From: Castanea sativa
Lineage: Eukaryota > Streptophyta > Magnoliopsida > Fagales > Fagaceae
Assembly (NCBI RefSeq): GCF_040712315.1
Contig: NC_134014.1
Location: forward strand, 9,952,244 to 10,016,243
DNA length: 64,000 bases
Direction: 5' to 3'
The notes under the pieces were generated by a model that saw only the letters and a list, made by a program, of their open reading frames with translations, did no database searches and had not been told where the DNA came from. The first letter of the stretch is position 1, and each line of letters starts with the position of its first letter. This document shows positions 42,386 to 55,598 of the stretch, piece by piece. The translations under genes and the position numbers were made by a program.

Positions 42386-44470
42386 CTAGTTGAAGGCCCC
42401 TGCGTTGCACGGTTTTATGTTAAAACTTGTAGAATATATATAATTATTATAACCAAATAAGTAATTTTTATAATGAAAGGAATAAATTGCATTGGTATAA
42501 CAATTATCTTCTAACATACCAATTGTGCTATAATATCATTTGTAGTTACATGTGTCAAACTATTGGCATATGAATTTTATATCTAATGAATCTACAATAT
42601 AAGTGATTTGCAGTATTGTTAACAATAATATTAATGATTAAAATCTTTAGACAAAGTAACATAAAATTAGCCACTTTTTAAAGATAGAACTATTTGAGGA
42701 ATAAAACCTTTGTTCTAATTAAAAAAACTTGCAAAATCCTACATCTAGATTACAAACCTTTCTTAGGATGCTTGAAATCTTTTTTGACAAACTTGAAAAA
42801 AAAATCAAGAAGAAAATTAAACAAAGTACCATATAGATTGCAAAATTATATGTAAATTTAATAGTCTATGATTGGAATTTGCTACGATTACTTACATATA
42901 TATTGGACAACAAAATAATTAAATTGGATCAAACCATTAACATATGAATTAGATCAAACATAAGGAAATTACCCCCTCAAAAACAGAAAAACATAAGGAA
43001 ATTAACTTAAACAAAAGGCAACAAATACATAAAACGTATTTAATTTATTATAATAAAAAATTAGAGTAAAAAATACATACCTACATGTTGTAGGTAAAAA
43101 AATGGAAGCCTAAATAAAAAAATTGTACAATAAGTTGGAGAATGAAAAATTACACCAACTAACGGTGTATATCAAGGAAGTTAATATCGTATCGAAGACT
43201 GTATAGGTTTGGCCACCGGTACGATATATTTCGGATACCGGTCAATACCGGTGTACTGTTTCGGGTTTACCGCAACACATAAAAAAAATTATATATATAT
43301 ATATATTAATATATCTAATTACATTTCAAATTTTTATCTCTTTTGTTCAAATTATTTTAAGCTAATGCCTAGCCCATTTCACTACTCAATTAAAAAAAAC
43401 AAACTTAAAAAGCATAATAAGCCTTCTACGTGGAAGTGGTAAAAAAGAAAAGAATAGTAAATTGTAAATGATTTTCTAAAAAATTAAAAAAAAATCAAAA
43501 AATAAAAAAAGTCAAAGAGTGGCAGATAAACCACGTTGGTTTGTCTGCCCCTTAGTAACTTTTATTAAATAATAATTTTAAAAAAACTTTTAATAAGAAT
43601 AAGAAAGTGGGTAGGTGTAAAAAAGTGAAAGTCATCTTGATGAAGGTTTGTCCACCTCTTAGCAGAAAGTGGTTTCTCTGCAACATTATGTTTAGAAACC
43701 TAGACCAAAAAGAAACCCAGACCAAAAATGCCTAAAGAGAGAGTGACAACGAGGAAGAGAAAAAAACTAAAGAAGCTACTATGGGATGGCAGTGAGCTTA
43801 AGCCTCAAGATCTGACAATATCTCATTGGTGGATGAATGTTCAACAATGGTGAAAAGGCACTATAAGTAGAATTTTTTTTTTTTTTTATGAAAACCCATT
43901 TCAGTTTGTACTGGTCCGGAATGAATTTACTGCTGAAAAGCACCGGAATCCGTCGGAATGGCTGAAACAAGCCGAAACACACCGGTATTTAGGACGTTAC
44001 GAATCAACCTAGTTTATGTACCGGTCCAAGCACGAGCACAAAATATTCCGGCCGTACTGCCAGTAGGGTACGGAATTAACTTCACTTGTGTGTGTGTGTG
44101 TATATATATACATATATATATATACTCCACCTAGAAAAGGAGTCCAAGTAAAAATCAAATACTCTAAACTCCTTGAAGTTAACTAATCAAGAAGTTTAGG
44201 TTAATTACATATTAGTTTTTTTTAAAAAAAAATACTTTAGCCCAAAAAAATAGTTAACGTTATTAGCTAAATTGTTATTAGATTTAAAAAAAAAAAAAAC
44301 TTTTGTTTACATTCAAGTTAATACCAAAAAAAAAAAAAAAACTTACGGGAAGCAGTATGTTTTTTTTAGAGATACACTTACTTTATGATAACAATGAATT
44401 AGAAATAAGAATGAATTAGAGTCCTGATTAATCTAATATTAATTTACCTACAATCTTACATGAAGTAGTT
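42386..44470 (-). mobile_element. Helitron relative, reverse orientation, 5' border unclear
   Basis: At 42386 the plus strand reads A^CTAGTTGAAGGCCCCTGCG, the reverse of the Helitron 3' end at 35836-35860. About 200 bp inside it also matches the first Helitron (CATATGAATTTTATATCTAA / TTAAATGCAAAATTCATATG). At the other side, 44395-44450 (AATTAGAGTCCTGATTAATC) matches the reverse of 34730-34760. The TC start was not found, so the right limit is approximate. A TACCGG hAT-like element is nested inside. Confidence 0.6.
43173..44088. mobile_element. TACCGG-family hAT-like element, 916 bp
   Basis: Ends CAAGGAAGTTAATATCGTAT and, in reverse, CAAGTGAAGTTAATTCCGTA. The left 100 bp are the reverse of 3530-3622. 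GTGTATAT precedes it; the right flank starts with a TG run that leads into GTGTATAT, so the duplication may be hidden by repeat expansion. Confidence 0.78.
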
Positions 44471-45612
44471 TTTATTTTACGATTACTATATGATATTTTT
44501 TTGATTAATCTAATATTAATCTATACCTACAATCTTACATGAAGTAGACGTGAAAGTCGCTAACCAGTGCGATGCACTTGATAGTTAATAAAAGTTTAAA
44601 ATAGTACGAAGTATTCCAATAAGTTTTAAAATAGTATGAAGTATTCTCAATCCTCTACCTCTTTCTCTATTCTTTATCATCGAAGCACAATAATCCTATT
44701 GGTTCAAATAGTCCACCAAAAGAACTCCTACGTTTTTTTGTTAGCAAAAGATTAGAAAAAAGAACTCCTACGTTAAACCTATTAAATAAAACCAAATAAT
44801 AAACCAAATTAAAAAAGGTCTCCAAGTTGAACAAAGAAGAACTCCTACATTTTTGTTTTTGTTTTAAGTAAAAGATTAGAAAAAAAGATCTCTTACGTTG
44901 AACCTATTAAAAAAAAACCAAATAATAGGTGTAGGTGAGGTTTTATTTTATTTTATATATGGTAAGAACAGTTCTAATTTTTTTATTTATTTGAGAAACA
45001 CACACATATATAGGGGAAGAGATAAACCCCTTCTCAATATCACATCTTACCGATGTGGGATAACTTGACAATTAAATGTTAATACAATAATAATTTGATC
45101 ATAGAGGAAAATATAAAAATACAAAACTCTTCTATTTGGAATTCCAAGAATCTTTAGTCCTAATAGGACTTATTTTTTTGAAATAAAAAAAGAGACTTAC
45201 AGGCGTGATACTATTTATTTATTTAATTTTTTTTTATGGAAACAGAAGTTCTAATTAATTTCAAATAGGCCTAACAATAAAATGTTAACACAATAATTAA
45301 TAATGTGACCGACAGAGGAAATCCTAAAAATGCAAAACTCTTCTATTTGAAATTCGTCCAAGCATGCCAAAGATCTTTGATCCTAATAAGACTTAATCTT
45401 TTTATAATTAAAAAATAAAAAGGATTGGTGATGTGGAAATTTGTGAGATCTTGAAAGTAATGTAGTAAAATATTAAAAAAGGCCAAACAATAAGAATAAA
45501 AATATCAAGATACTTTTGTCTCAAAAAAAATATCAACATATTTTGGTGACATCTATTACCTCTACCTGCGAATTATTGGTCCCACCTGAAATCATAACCC
45601 CTAACCTCAATA
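44471..45612. repeat. AT-rich region with diverged local duplications
   Basis: AAAAGAACTCCTACG.. to ACCAAATAATA at 44717-44800 recurs at 44846-44927. AAAACTCTTCTATTTG(G/A)AATTC and the following TCCTAATA(G/A)GACTTA recur at 45122 and 45336. No gene is visible. Confidence 0.7.
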
Positions 45613-45617
45613 GATCA

Positions 45618-46367
45618 TGTAAGTGCACAATTGCACCTGGACCCAATAACAGTTATGGGCTCAGGCCCAATGAGGCTTAAACAATACGAATTTGTAGAGT
45701 GTGGGCTTTAAACCTAGGTTAAAAGTGTGTGGGGATTAAATGACAAACTAAAGATTGCCAGTACCTGGAAACAACAAGGAATAATGTAAGTAGGCCTCCT
45801 CGGATGTAAGCCGAGAGCTGTTCTTATATTATATCTCTCTCTTTGTCTTTTTTCTTTTTAGGTTACAAAAAGTTCCGTCCCCTTTCTGTTCTCCGTTTTT
45901 CCTTAAATACTCCTCTTTTTAATACTTTATACACGTGTTGCCCCAACTCCTCCCTTAGCCTAGATATTTCTTTTCTTAGTGCCTTTGAACAGTAACTAGA
46001 AGTTTCCCTTCCACTGTTCAAGTGTCACTTCCCCATTAATGCGGCCAGGATGGTAGGTGCAGGGTCTTTAATGTGGAGGTAGCAGCCTTTACCTTTGACA
46101 TTTTTCCCACATCAGTGCTTCTAGGACATTCAAGGGTTCACCTCCTTTAACCATTGGTCTTGACCGTGTCATTCCCTAACCTTTACCATGAAGTCCCGGG
46201 TTCTCTAGTGTCAGTACGAGGGGAAAAGCATCCTCGGCTGGATCTTCGGATCCTCGGCTTATGGGCCGACCCGTAATACTAACAGGCCCTGAACCCAAGA
46301 ACAGGTCGGCCTTCCTTAGCATGACCCATCGGCCCATACTCTCATCAAGGTATCCTTACTCCCCACA
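45618..46367 (-). mobile_element. Solo LTR of the Ty3/gypsy family at 63889
   Basis: Perfect 5-bp target duplication GATCA at 45613-45617 and 46368-46372. It starts TGTAAGTGCACAATTG and ends CTCCCCACA. The first 110 bp match 63889-64000, the LTR next to the minus-strand gag, in the same orientation, so the LTR is full length at 750 bp and its parent family is known. Confidence 0.9.
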
Positions 46368-46372
46368 GATCA

Positions 46373-47680
46373 TAAACCATATATATTTGCTACTTCATAT
46401 TTGGATCTAAATAAAAATTTACAATAAGTCTACGTTACAAACCAAACCAAAGCAGTTATTCAATACCGTGAAGCATCTAAAACAACAAATTAAACGAAGA
46501 GAAAAAAATACCATAGGTAAGATATGGTTGGTGCTATCTTTCTCAAAAGCTCAACAAACACCATTGCGTGTGTCTAATTCTCTAGGCAGTATATAATGCC
46601 AAAACTAAAATAAAATCCATTTAGATCTCACATTGGAGTTTAATTTTATGTCATATGTCCCATTCAATAATAAACCTTAAAACAAATTACCACTGATTCA
46701 TATTTCTTATATTATTATTATTAATGGTTGGAAAAATTAAAATTGAGAATTTCATGGATAACAATTGAAATGAATTTTTTTCTTCATATGTTTCAAATAA
46801 TAACCTTATATTTATATTATTAATAGGTATTTTATATTTTCAAATATATAAATTTAAATTTGGTAAAATTTTAGTACATATTTAGTTATGCTTATTTATA
46901 AATGTATGACATACATATGCATGGAGTTACACGCGAGTGTAATATAATAAAGTTGAAACATAATTAGAATTCAGATTAGCTTAAAATTGTAGTCTAATAT
47001 TATGCCAAGTACCAGATTCTCAAAAAATAAAAAATATTATGCCAAGTACCAATTTTAATTTTATAATTTTGGTATCAAGCGACCCTATAATACTTAGCAC
47101 AAAAATTTAGGTGACCACTTCACTTACCAGGTAAGAGCATATCATTATCATTATTATTGAATGTTTAAGCACATTAGCAAATGTTACAATCTAGTTAATT
47201 ATTAATATGGTTTACGATTGGTTAAATTTTATTACCAAAATGTTACTATAAATAAATGTTATTACTAAATTCCAAAAAATTTAAAATTCAATTTCAATTA
47301 AAATATTATTAACAAAAGTTTCATTAACTCGAAACAAATTTAATATTTATTTTAATTATTTTGATTATATACCATAATTTAATGTTTTAATATAATAAAA
47401 TTTACACACTATACATCGAGTTTACACTGAGTGGCTTAATATATATATGTATGTGTTATATTTGATCAAATTAATGTTTTTTTTGTCATGTGTTTCACTA
47501 ATGATTAAAAAAGTTTCAATTTTTTACTTATAATTTTTAAATAAGCTGTGTCTCATACGTACATGGGCATTAGTAGTAAAATTATATTGGGACTCACCAC
47601 AACTCAAAATAAAGGTTGAGATTTTGATAAAACTCTAGATTTTCTCAAATAATTTGATTCAATTGGATTAACCAGTCAAA
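46373..47680. other. AT-rich region, RLK distal upstream
   Basis: No gene is recognised. 46618-46655 repeats 42350-42385 (TTTAGATCTCACATTGGAG). 47150-47340 shows weak similarity to 41940-42300, which fits an old duplication of the RLK upstream DNA. Confidence 0.5.
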
Positions 47681-48087
47681 CACAATGCATGTTTACAAGG
47701 ATGTTGTTTTCATAATTACTAGATTAACAAGAAATATGTACTTTTTAGATGAAAAATAAATGAAATTATAAAAATAATTTTTAATTTCCAACAACTTAGT
47801 TGTAAATTTAAATTAACAAAAAAAATAAAAAATTTAAATAAAATGATAGAAACGGTTAACATCTAGATTTGAAGAATCCACAAAGGAGTTTAAAGAATGA
47901 TAGGGACAATTTGAGTTACATCAACCTGCGAAGAACGGCAGCAAGTCCTCTTCTTTTTCTTTTTCTTTTTATTTTTTTATTAAAAAAAAGGAAAATGCTT
48001 TTCTTTTTTAGAAAAAAGAAAAGAAACGAAAAGAAAATGCTACATAGCACAACTTGGCGTAAGGTTTGGTTTTCTGAATTAATTCTA

Positions 48088-48097
48088 TCTATAAATT
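48088..48097 (+). promoter_or_regulatory. Probable TATA box of RLK3
   Basis: TCTATAAATT about 130 bp before the start codon, in a block conserved with RLK1 (4200-4210). Confidence 0.6.
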
Positions 48098-48224
48098 GCT
48101 CACTACCGTAGTCATATTCTTCATAAACCAATTCATGCAATATTCCCGCATATAAACAAGCTTTCTGGACCGATTAAGAAGCGGTAAGCAACATTCCCAA
48201 ACACAAACAGCTACCACCAAAGTC

Positions 48225-51200
48225 ATGGCATTCAGAGTCTTGTTCTGTAGCCTTGTAGTTTTGTTGGTTTCCTTTCTCCATTTTGCTACTTTTGCTTCCT
48301 CCACAACTTCTTCTGTGGATGCTACAGCTGAAGTAGGTACAGCATTTTATAAGGAAGCAGAAGCTCTTCTAAACTGGAAAGCCAGTCTTGACAACCAAAA
48401 CAAATCTCTCCTGTCTTCGTGGGTTGGAGACCGCCCATGCATTAATTGGGTTGGAATTACTTGCGATGACTTGGAATTGGGTGTCACTCGCCTAAACCTT
48501 TCCAGTTTTGGTTTGAAAGGTACGCTTTACAACCTTAATTTCTCATCCTTACCCAACCTCCTTACTATTGATCTATCAAAAAACTCGTTTTATGGAACCA
48601 TTCCGGACAGTATTTTCAACCTTTCCAATCTGACCCATCTTGACTTGTCTCACAATAATCTTTCTGGCACCATTACTCCCAGCATTGCTAACCTCTCCAA
48701 ACTCTTGTTTCTTCATCTGACTCGCAATAATATCTCGGGAAGAATTCCACCCGAGATACTCCAAATAACAAGTCTTCAAATTTTTTTGTTTTCCACTAAT
48801 ATGCTCAATGGTTCCATCCCTAAAGAAATAGGATTATTGAAAGATCTAATTCAGCTTGCTTTAGATGAACATAATCTCAAAGGCCCCATCCCAGCTTCTA
48901 TGGGAAACTTGAGCAATTTATCCTATATGGACCTTAAATACAATAAACTTTCGGGATCTATTCCCCCCGAAATAGGAAAGATGGGCAATTTATCCACTAT
49001 GAACCTTCAAAACAATGAACTTTCGGGATCTATTCCTCGGGAAATTGGAATGATGGGCAAATTAATCATGCTACTCCTTTTAAATAACAACTTTTCTGGT
49101 TCTATACCTCAAGAAGTTGGAATGATGAGATCTCTCAATCAACTTGATTTGTCAAATAATTTTCTCATTGGTCCAATTCCCTCTTCAATTGGAAACTTGA
49201 GCGAGTTACAACAACTTTACCTTTATTCCAACAGTCTTTCTGGTTCCATACCTGAGGAATTAGGATTGCTTAAACATCTGTGGGTAGTTCAATTACAAAG
49301 TAATAGACTCATTGGTCCAATCCCTGCTTCCATAGGAAATTTGGCTGAATTGTCTGATCTTACACTTTCTCTAAACAAACTTTCTGGATCAATTCCAACC
49401 ACAATTGGAAATTTGACCAAGCTTACCGCTTTATCTTTGTCCCTGAACAAACTAAGTGGTTCAATTCCGACCACAATTGGAAAATTGACCAAGCTTACCA
49501 CTTTATCTTTGTCCCTGAACAAACTAAGTGGTTCTGTTCCACTCGAAATGAATAATCTTACTAGTTTGATAATGTTGCAACTAGCTGAAAACAATTTTAC
49601 AGGCCATTTGCCTCCACGGATATGCCAAACTGGAACACTTGTTACCTTTGTTGCCTTCAATAACCACTTTAGAGGTCCAATCCCCAAAAGCTTGAAAAAT
49701 TGCACTAGACTCAAACGGGTTAGGCTTGAAGAAAACCAATTGACAGGAGATATAGCTGAAGATTTCAACATCTATCCAAACTTGAATTATATCGATTTGA
49801 GTGGTAATAATCTATATGGTGAACTTTCATCAAAGTGGGGGCAGTGTCACAAGTTGACAAGCCTAAAAATCTCCAACAACAAGATTTCTGGCAAGATACC
49901 ACTTGAACTTGGCGAGGCAACCATGCTAGGTGTCCTTGACCTCTCTTCAAATCGTCTAATTGGGAAGATTCCAAAGGAATTGGGGCGCTTGAAGTCATTG
50001 CTCAAAATTCTTTTGAATGATAACCAACTTTCAGGTACCATTCCTTCAGAAATAGGAAGGCTATTTTATCTAACACATTTTAGCTTGGCAGTAAATAATC
50101 TCAGTGGCTCAATCCCAAAAGAACTTGGAGAGTGCTCAAGATTATTGTTCATAAATTTGAGTAGAAATATACTCAATGGAAGTATTCCTTCTACTATAGG
50201 AAGCATGCAGTCTCTTCATAGTCTTGATGTTAGTCAGAATTTGCTGGTAGGAGGGATACCACAACAGCTTGGAGGCATGAAAATGTTGGAAACATTGAAT
50301 CTCTCTCACAATAACCTCTCTGGTTCTATCCCATCCTCGTTCGATGATAGTGCCAGCTTGACATCCATTGATATATCCTACAATGAGTTAGAGGGTCCTA
50401 TTCCTAACATCAAAGCCTTCCACAACGCTCCAATTGTAGCACTGCAAAATAACAAAGGCTTGTGTGGTAATGTTACTGGTTTGAAGGCTTGTCCAAAAAC
50501 GATTCCTAATCGTCCACTAGAGAGGAGCAACCGATTTTTGGTTGTAATTTTACCCTCTCTTTTGGGCACACTATTTATTATATGTATCATTGTAGCAGTT
50601 TCACTTATTCTTTGCCGAAAAGTGAGGAAGATAGAAGACAAGCCAATAGAAGCACAAAACCATAATCTTTTTGCAATATGGAGTTATGATGGGAAAATGG
50701 TGTATGAAAACATTATTGAAGCGACAGAAGAATTTGATTCCAAATATTGCATTGGAGTGGGAAGTTATGGAAGTGTTTACAAAGCTGAGTTGCAAGCAAG
50801 CCAAGTTGTTGCTGTGAAGAAACTTCACCCACTACCTGATGGTGAGATATCCAATCAAAAAGCCTTCATGAGTGAGATTCATGCCTTAACAGAAATAAGA
50901 CATCGTAACATTGTAAAGTTGTACGGTTTCTGTTCGCATCCAAAACACTCTCTTTTGGTTTATGATTTTTTGGAAGGTGGAAGCTTGGTAAAGTTATTAA
51001 ACAGTGAGGAGGGAGCAAAAAAATTTGATTGGATTAAGAGAGCCAATGTCGTAAAAGGTGTAGCGAATGCTTTATCTTATATGCACCATGATTGCTCACC
51101 TCCTATAATTCATCGTGATATTTCAAGTAAGAATGTTCTATTGGATCTAGAATATGAGGCTCACATCTCTGACTTTGGCACTGCTAGACTTTTGAAGCCT

Positions 51201-52787
51201 GATTCATCCAATTGGACGTCACTTGCAGGCACCTATGGATACATGGCTCCAGGTTAGTTTTCTTTGTTGTTTTCTATAGTGTAATCAGTTTTATAAGCTT
51301 AAGTTAGAAGAACATCTATTGTGGCCCACATGGACACCAAACAACCAAATTTCATAGTTATACAACCTATGTCCAATTACTAAATATTCAAAACACCTAT
51401 AACTGATTATCTATTCTATACTATATTTTATTAAAATATTAACTTTTTAATTTTTTTTATCATTTCTCTCTCTCCACTCACAATAATTACCAACCAAAAA
51501 TTGAATAAAATAATAAAATGCATAAGCTACAGTTCTTCCTAAATTTGGACCAGCACTAAAGCAATATCTTATTGTCACCCGGGTTCATAACCTTATTTTT
51601 TTGGTTGAGGAAAACACAGGTTCATAACCTGATGAGGACGTTTTTAAGTTTTATTGGCTAAATTTTAGGCCTTATGCAATTTTAGCAAATCTGAGGCAGC
51701 TACTCTAGGATCTTCAGCTATTTTCCTTTTATTACGTATTAAAGTTCATACCTAGGTCTATGTACATATTGAGGAAGCAATTTAACCTTGTTAAAACCGT
51801 AGGGTTAGTTTAAAGTTAGTTTAAGATTAATTATTATTTATACCATGATTGGGTCCATAGTAGAAATAAATTCATATAGAAGAATATGTAGCCACTCGCA
51901 AGGTTATTTTTTTCTGGTTGTAAACCTTTAAATACTACTAAGATATGCTTAATTGTCACATAATACAAATTTTGCTACATTTTTACCTCATAATAGACAA
52001 GTTATCAGGTCGCAGACTAACCACCTATTATGTATCGTTCTAAAAAGGACTAAAAAGTGCAAAGTCAGTTTTTAAGTTTTTTTTTTTACTGAGGTGAAGT
52101 CAGTTTTTAAGTTGATAGTCGTAAATGTAGTAGTATATCATATGTAACATGTAGTATAGCATACTTTTGATTCTGTAGATAATAAAATTAAACGAGAAAC
52201 TAGCACATGTCCCCCTCTGTTTCAGCCAATTCATATAGCTAAAGATTTTGTTCAATGCACAAGTCCTATGAATGGATCCAAGTTCCAATCATATGATACC
52301 AATAAAATTGATATATTTTACAAATTTCTTATGCATTGGCCAAATTCAAGTAGTGTTTAGATTTTATTGCTAATAATGGTGTTGCTATAACCTCGATCAA
52401 TTATCTTCCCTTGCAGAGCTTGCCTACACAATGGAAATTAATGAGAAGTGTGATGTTTTTAGCTTCGGAGGGTTGGCTTTAGAAATAATCATGGGAAAGC
52501 ATCCTGGAGATCTGATCTCATCTCTCTCATCATCAGCCTTTACAACCTGTGATATGCTATTGAAGGATATGTTGGACCAACGCCTTTCACTTCCAATAAA
52601 TCGAGTTGCAAGGGAAGTGCTCTCCATTGCAAAGGTTACAATTTCTTGCTTGCACACTATTCCCCAATCTCGCCCAACAATGCAACAAGTTTCTCAAGAG
52701 CTTTCAACTCAAAAACCACATTTGCCAAATACATTATTCACGATCACATTAGGAGAAGTAGTTGTTCTCGGAGGCTCAATTGTCTAA
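48225..52787 (+). CDS. LRR receptor-like Ser/Thr kinase, MIK2-like (RLK3)
   Basis: Two exons, 48225-51252 and 52417-52787, with a 1164-bp GT-AG intron at the same codon as in RLK1. The product has 1132 residues. Signal peptide about 1-26, LRRNT with CINWVGITC, a long LRR ectodomain, the GLCGN..ACPK pair, a transmembrane segment near residue 772, then the kinase. [29 protein letters not shown] and GYMAPELAYTME are all in place, so it should be an active RD kinase at the plasma membrane. In subdomain IX, FSFGG replaces the usual FSFGV, a mild oddity. Two adjacent 24-residue LRRs with [17 protein letters not shown] are nearly identical, a recent internal duplication. Tandem relative of RLK1 and RLK2; the ligand is unknown. 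Confidence 0.93.
51253..52416 (+). other. RLK3 intron
   Basis: Donor AG|GTTAGT and acceptor CTTGCAG|AG. Nothing recognisable lies inside apart from AT-rich DNA; it is almost twice the length of the RLK1 intron. Confidence 0.9.
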
Positions 52788-52963
52788 TAGCTTTTTTTGT
52801 TTGTGTTCCCATTGTCGTTCCCCTACTTCTTCACATATAGTCCCTTCTAGTAAACTATTTATCTTGTTTTACTGTATTATGTTTATTGGCAAGCTGTATT
52901 AGTCTAAATGCAGAATTGAGAATTTCTCTAATAAAACCAGAATGAGTTTATTTGATCCATATC

Positions 52964-53496
52964 TGATGGGATTGATGAACTCAACTTATCTGGACGAAGT
53001 CATCCAAACCAACGAAGTAGCATTGACAGACGAAGCAACTAGGTGCCATTGACGATATAAGCCCCATTACTAACGAATGAAAAGAAGTCATTCAATGCAG
53101 TCTAAATAAATGCCTCGGACAGTTACAAGGATAGCTATACGGACCATTAGGAGCCCATTAAAGCTCACATCATTAATAATGAGGCGTTACCAAAAGAGGC
53201 ATTAAAGGCACAATAACTGCCACAACGGCTAAGGGCTGTAGAAACATATATAAAGCCCTCATACGCACAAGCAGAAGGTACACAAAAAAACACACACAGA
53301 AAGACTGATTCTTTTTCTTTGGTTCTACTTTTTCTTAGATCTTTTTTGTACTAACTTTGGCATCGGAGACGTTGTGGCAGACACCACACCGGTGACCACC
53401 CTAAAGAAGCTTCCTTATCGTCTCCATACCAGCAGGAGAGGAGGCTCAATTCCATCTGGATGCTTTTACTTGGACTGACGAATCTGCACTTCATCA
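52964..53496 (+). mobile_element. 5' LTR of a Tat-like Ty3/gypsy element
   Basis: Starts TGATGGGATTGATG and ends CACTTCATCA, inverted TG..CA ends. TATATAAAG near 53249 is the probable promoter. It is followed by GTTTGGCGCAGTCTGTGGGA, the text that commonly follows the LTR in plant Tat/Athila-type elements. ATATC precedes it. The matching 3' LTR is not in the window. Confidence 0.75.
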
Positions 53497-53516
53497 GTTT
53501 GGCGCAGTCTGTGGGA
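53497..53516 (+). other. Primer-binding-site region
   Basis: GTTTGGCGCAGTCTGTGGGA directly after the LTR. The reverse of a close relative (GTGCCGTCTGTGGGAAG) is at 63868-63884 beside the other LTR. The primer tRNA was not identified. Confidence 0.55.
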
Positions 53517-53663
53517 AATGACATTTTCGTACTCATATTCGAAAACGTAGTTTCTACCAACTTCAATATTTAGATAGAGTCTAGCCAAGATTCAACAACC
53601 TTAGCCTAGCAAGTCCAAACTCTTGCGGCCATTGTTGAAGAGCTCACCAGCCAGAATTAGGAA

Positions 53664-54980
53664 ATGAGGCTACGACTTCAACAGGAGGAGAATCGGTCTA
53701 AAGACGGCCAGGAGGATGAGGGAGATAGCCATGAAAGAAGTGACCGCCGAAGGCCCACTACTCCAGACGAGCAGAACTTTGATCTCTTTCGAGAGATGAG
53801 GAAGGAGATGGACGAGCTGAGAAATGCTATTAAGGAGAAAACAGACCGAAGCTTGGATAGAATGGTCAGGGCAATAGACTCTCCCTTCACTGCAGCGGTC
53901 TTGGAACGCCCAATACCATCGAAATTTTGGTTGCGTTAGCTTGAGTTGTTTGACGGGCTTAAGAACCCCCAGGACCACCTTAACACTTTCAAGACGACAT
54001 TAGGCCTCCAACAGCCTCTTGACGAAATATTGTGTCGTTCCTTCCCTACAACCCTTAAAAGAACTGTAAGGGAGTGGTTCACGAAGTTGCCCATTTTGTC
54101 CATCGACAGTTTTGAACAGTTAAGTAGCGCCTTTCTACGCCACTTCGTTGGGGGACAATGTCCTAAGAGGCTAGCGGACCATCTACTCACTATTCGACAA
54201 GGGAGAAAGAAACCTTGCAGTCCTGAAACGCTTTACCCAAGAAACCTTGGAGGTAGACGACGTTGACAACAAAGTACAGTTAACAACCTTTAAAGTAGGG
54301 TTGAAGTCTAGAGAATTTTTGGTTTCTCTTGCAAAGAATCCACCTAAGACAATGGCAGAAATGCTCCTGAAGGCGTAAAAGTATATGAATGTTGAAGATG
54401 CATTAGCAACTATAAGGGATGAAGAAAAGCCAGGAAAAGAGGGAAGGAGAGAAGATGATCGTAGGGGACAAAAAAGGGAACGTCCAGGTCGTCGAAACAA
54501 TGACGTAGATAGATGGAAGGACGAAAAAACTCCTCAAACGGTAAAATTCACCCCTCTAATTATGCCTGCTGACAAAATATTGACGCATATTAAGGATGAG
54601 CATTACCTCAAATCGCCAAGATTGTTGCATTCGTCCCCTAGTGTCCGAGATAAGAAGAAGTACTGCCGGTTTCACAAGGATCATAGTCATTACACAGAAG
54701 ATTGCCAAGATCTAAAAGAGCAGATAAAGGAGTTGATACCAAAAGGAAAACTACAAAAATATATGAAGAAAGGGGAATCTAGCAGATTCAGGGATGGTAA
54801 CAAAAACCAGCGCGAGCCCTCACCTAAAGACGAAGATAACACATCTCACCCTCCACAGAACGTGATTGGATAGATAAAGACGATCACAGGGGGCCATTCA
54901 CAGGAGGGTCGTTCAGATCTCTTAGGAAAGCATATCAGAGGCAGGTGAATAGCGTCCATAGGATACCCCCATTTAAGTAG
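53664..54980 (+). pseudogene. Ty3/gypsy gag, degenerate
   Basis: Starts MRLRLQQEEN with a charged coiled-coil-like region (REMRKEMDELRNAI), then the retrotrans_gag core (DGLKNPQDHLNTFK, REWFTKLPILSIDSFEQLS), and a zinc-knuckle-like YCRFHKDHSHYTEDC near 54660. Frameshifts lie near 54207 and between 54870 and 54990. In-frame stops are at 53937, 54376, 54871 and 54978. It would form the particle coat of the element. Not functional as read. Confidence 0.85.
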
Positions 54981-54998
54981 AGACGGACAAATCAAGAC

Positions 54999-55598
54999 AT
55001 GTCCTTCAACGAGGATGATGCAAGGGGAGTGAAGCAGCCTCATAACAATCCCTTAGTGATAATGCTCACGATAGAAGGATTCAACACCAAAAGGATCCTT
55101 GTAGACAATGGTAGCTCTGCAAATATCATTTACCTTCCTGCTTTTCAACAGCTAAGGTTAGATCTAGGAAGGCTGCGTCCATTTGACTCCCCTCTCGTTA
55201 GTTTTAGTGGAGACAGAGTATATCCCAAAGGCATAGTGACATTGATAGTAACAATAGGGACCTATCTGAGGTAGTTGATCCATCAATTAGACTTCTTGGT
55301 GGTAGACTGCCCCTTGTCTTACAATGTGATCATTGGAAGGCCTACACTTAACCGATGGAAGGCAGCCACGTCCACCTATTGCCTAAAGATATTCCCAACT
55401 AAGAACGGCGTTGGTCAGGTGAAAGGAGATCAGGTCCCAGCTAAGGAATACTACCAGGCCGTGCTGGCTGCAAAAGAGAACCATACATGGACGATCGAGG
55501 AGAAAGAAGAAGATAAAGTGGAAACCTTGGAAACAGTGGAACTGGTTGAAGGAGAAGTAGCTAGGACGATAAGGATAGAGATGACCTTAAGTCCCTAG
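54999..55598 (+). pseudogene. Ty3/gypsy aspartic protease region
   Basis: [14 protein letters not shown] carries the active-site D-x-G-S of retropepsins, and [11 protein letters not shown] is the C-terminal ILGR-type motif. Same frame as the first part of gag. In-frame TAGs are at 55272 and 55596. It would process the polyprotein. Confidence 0.85.
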
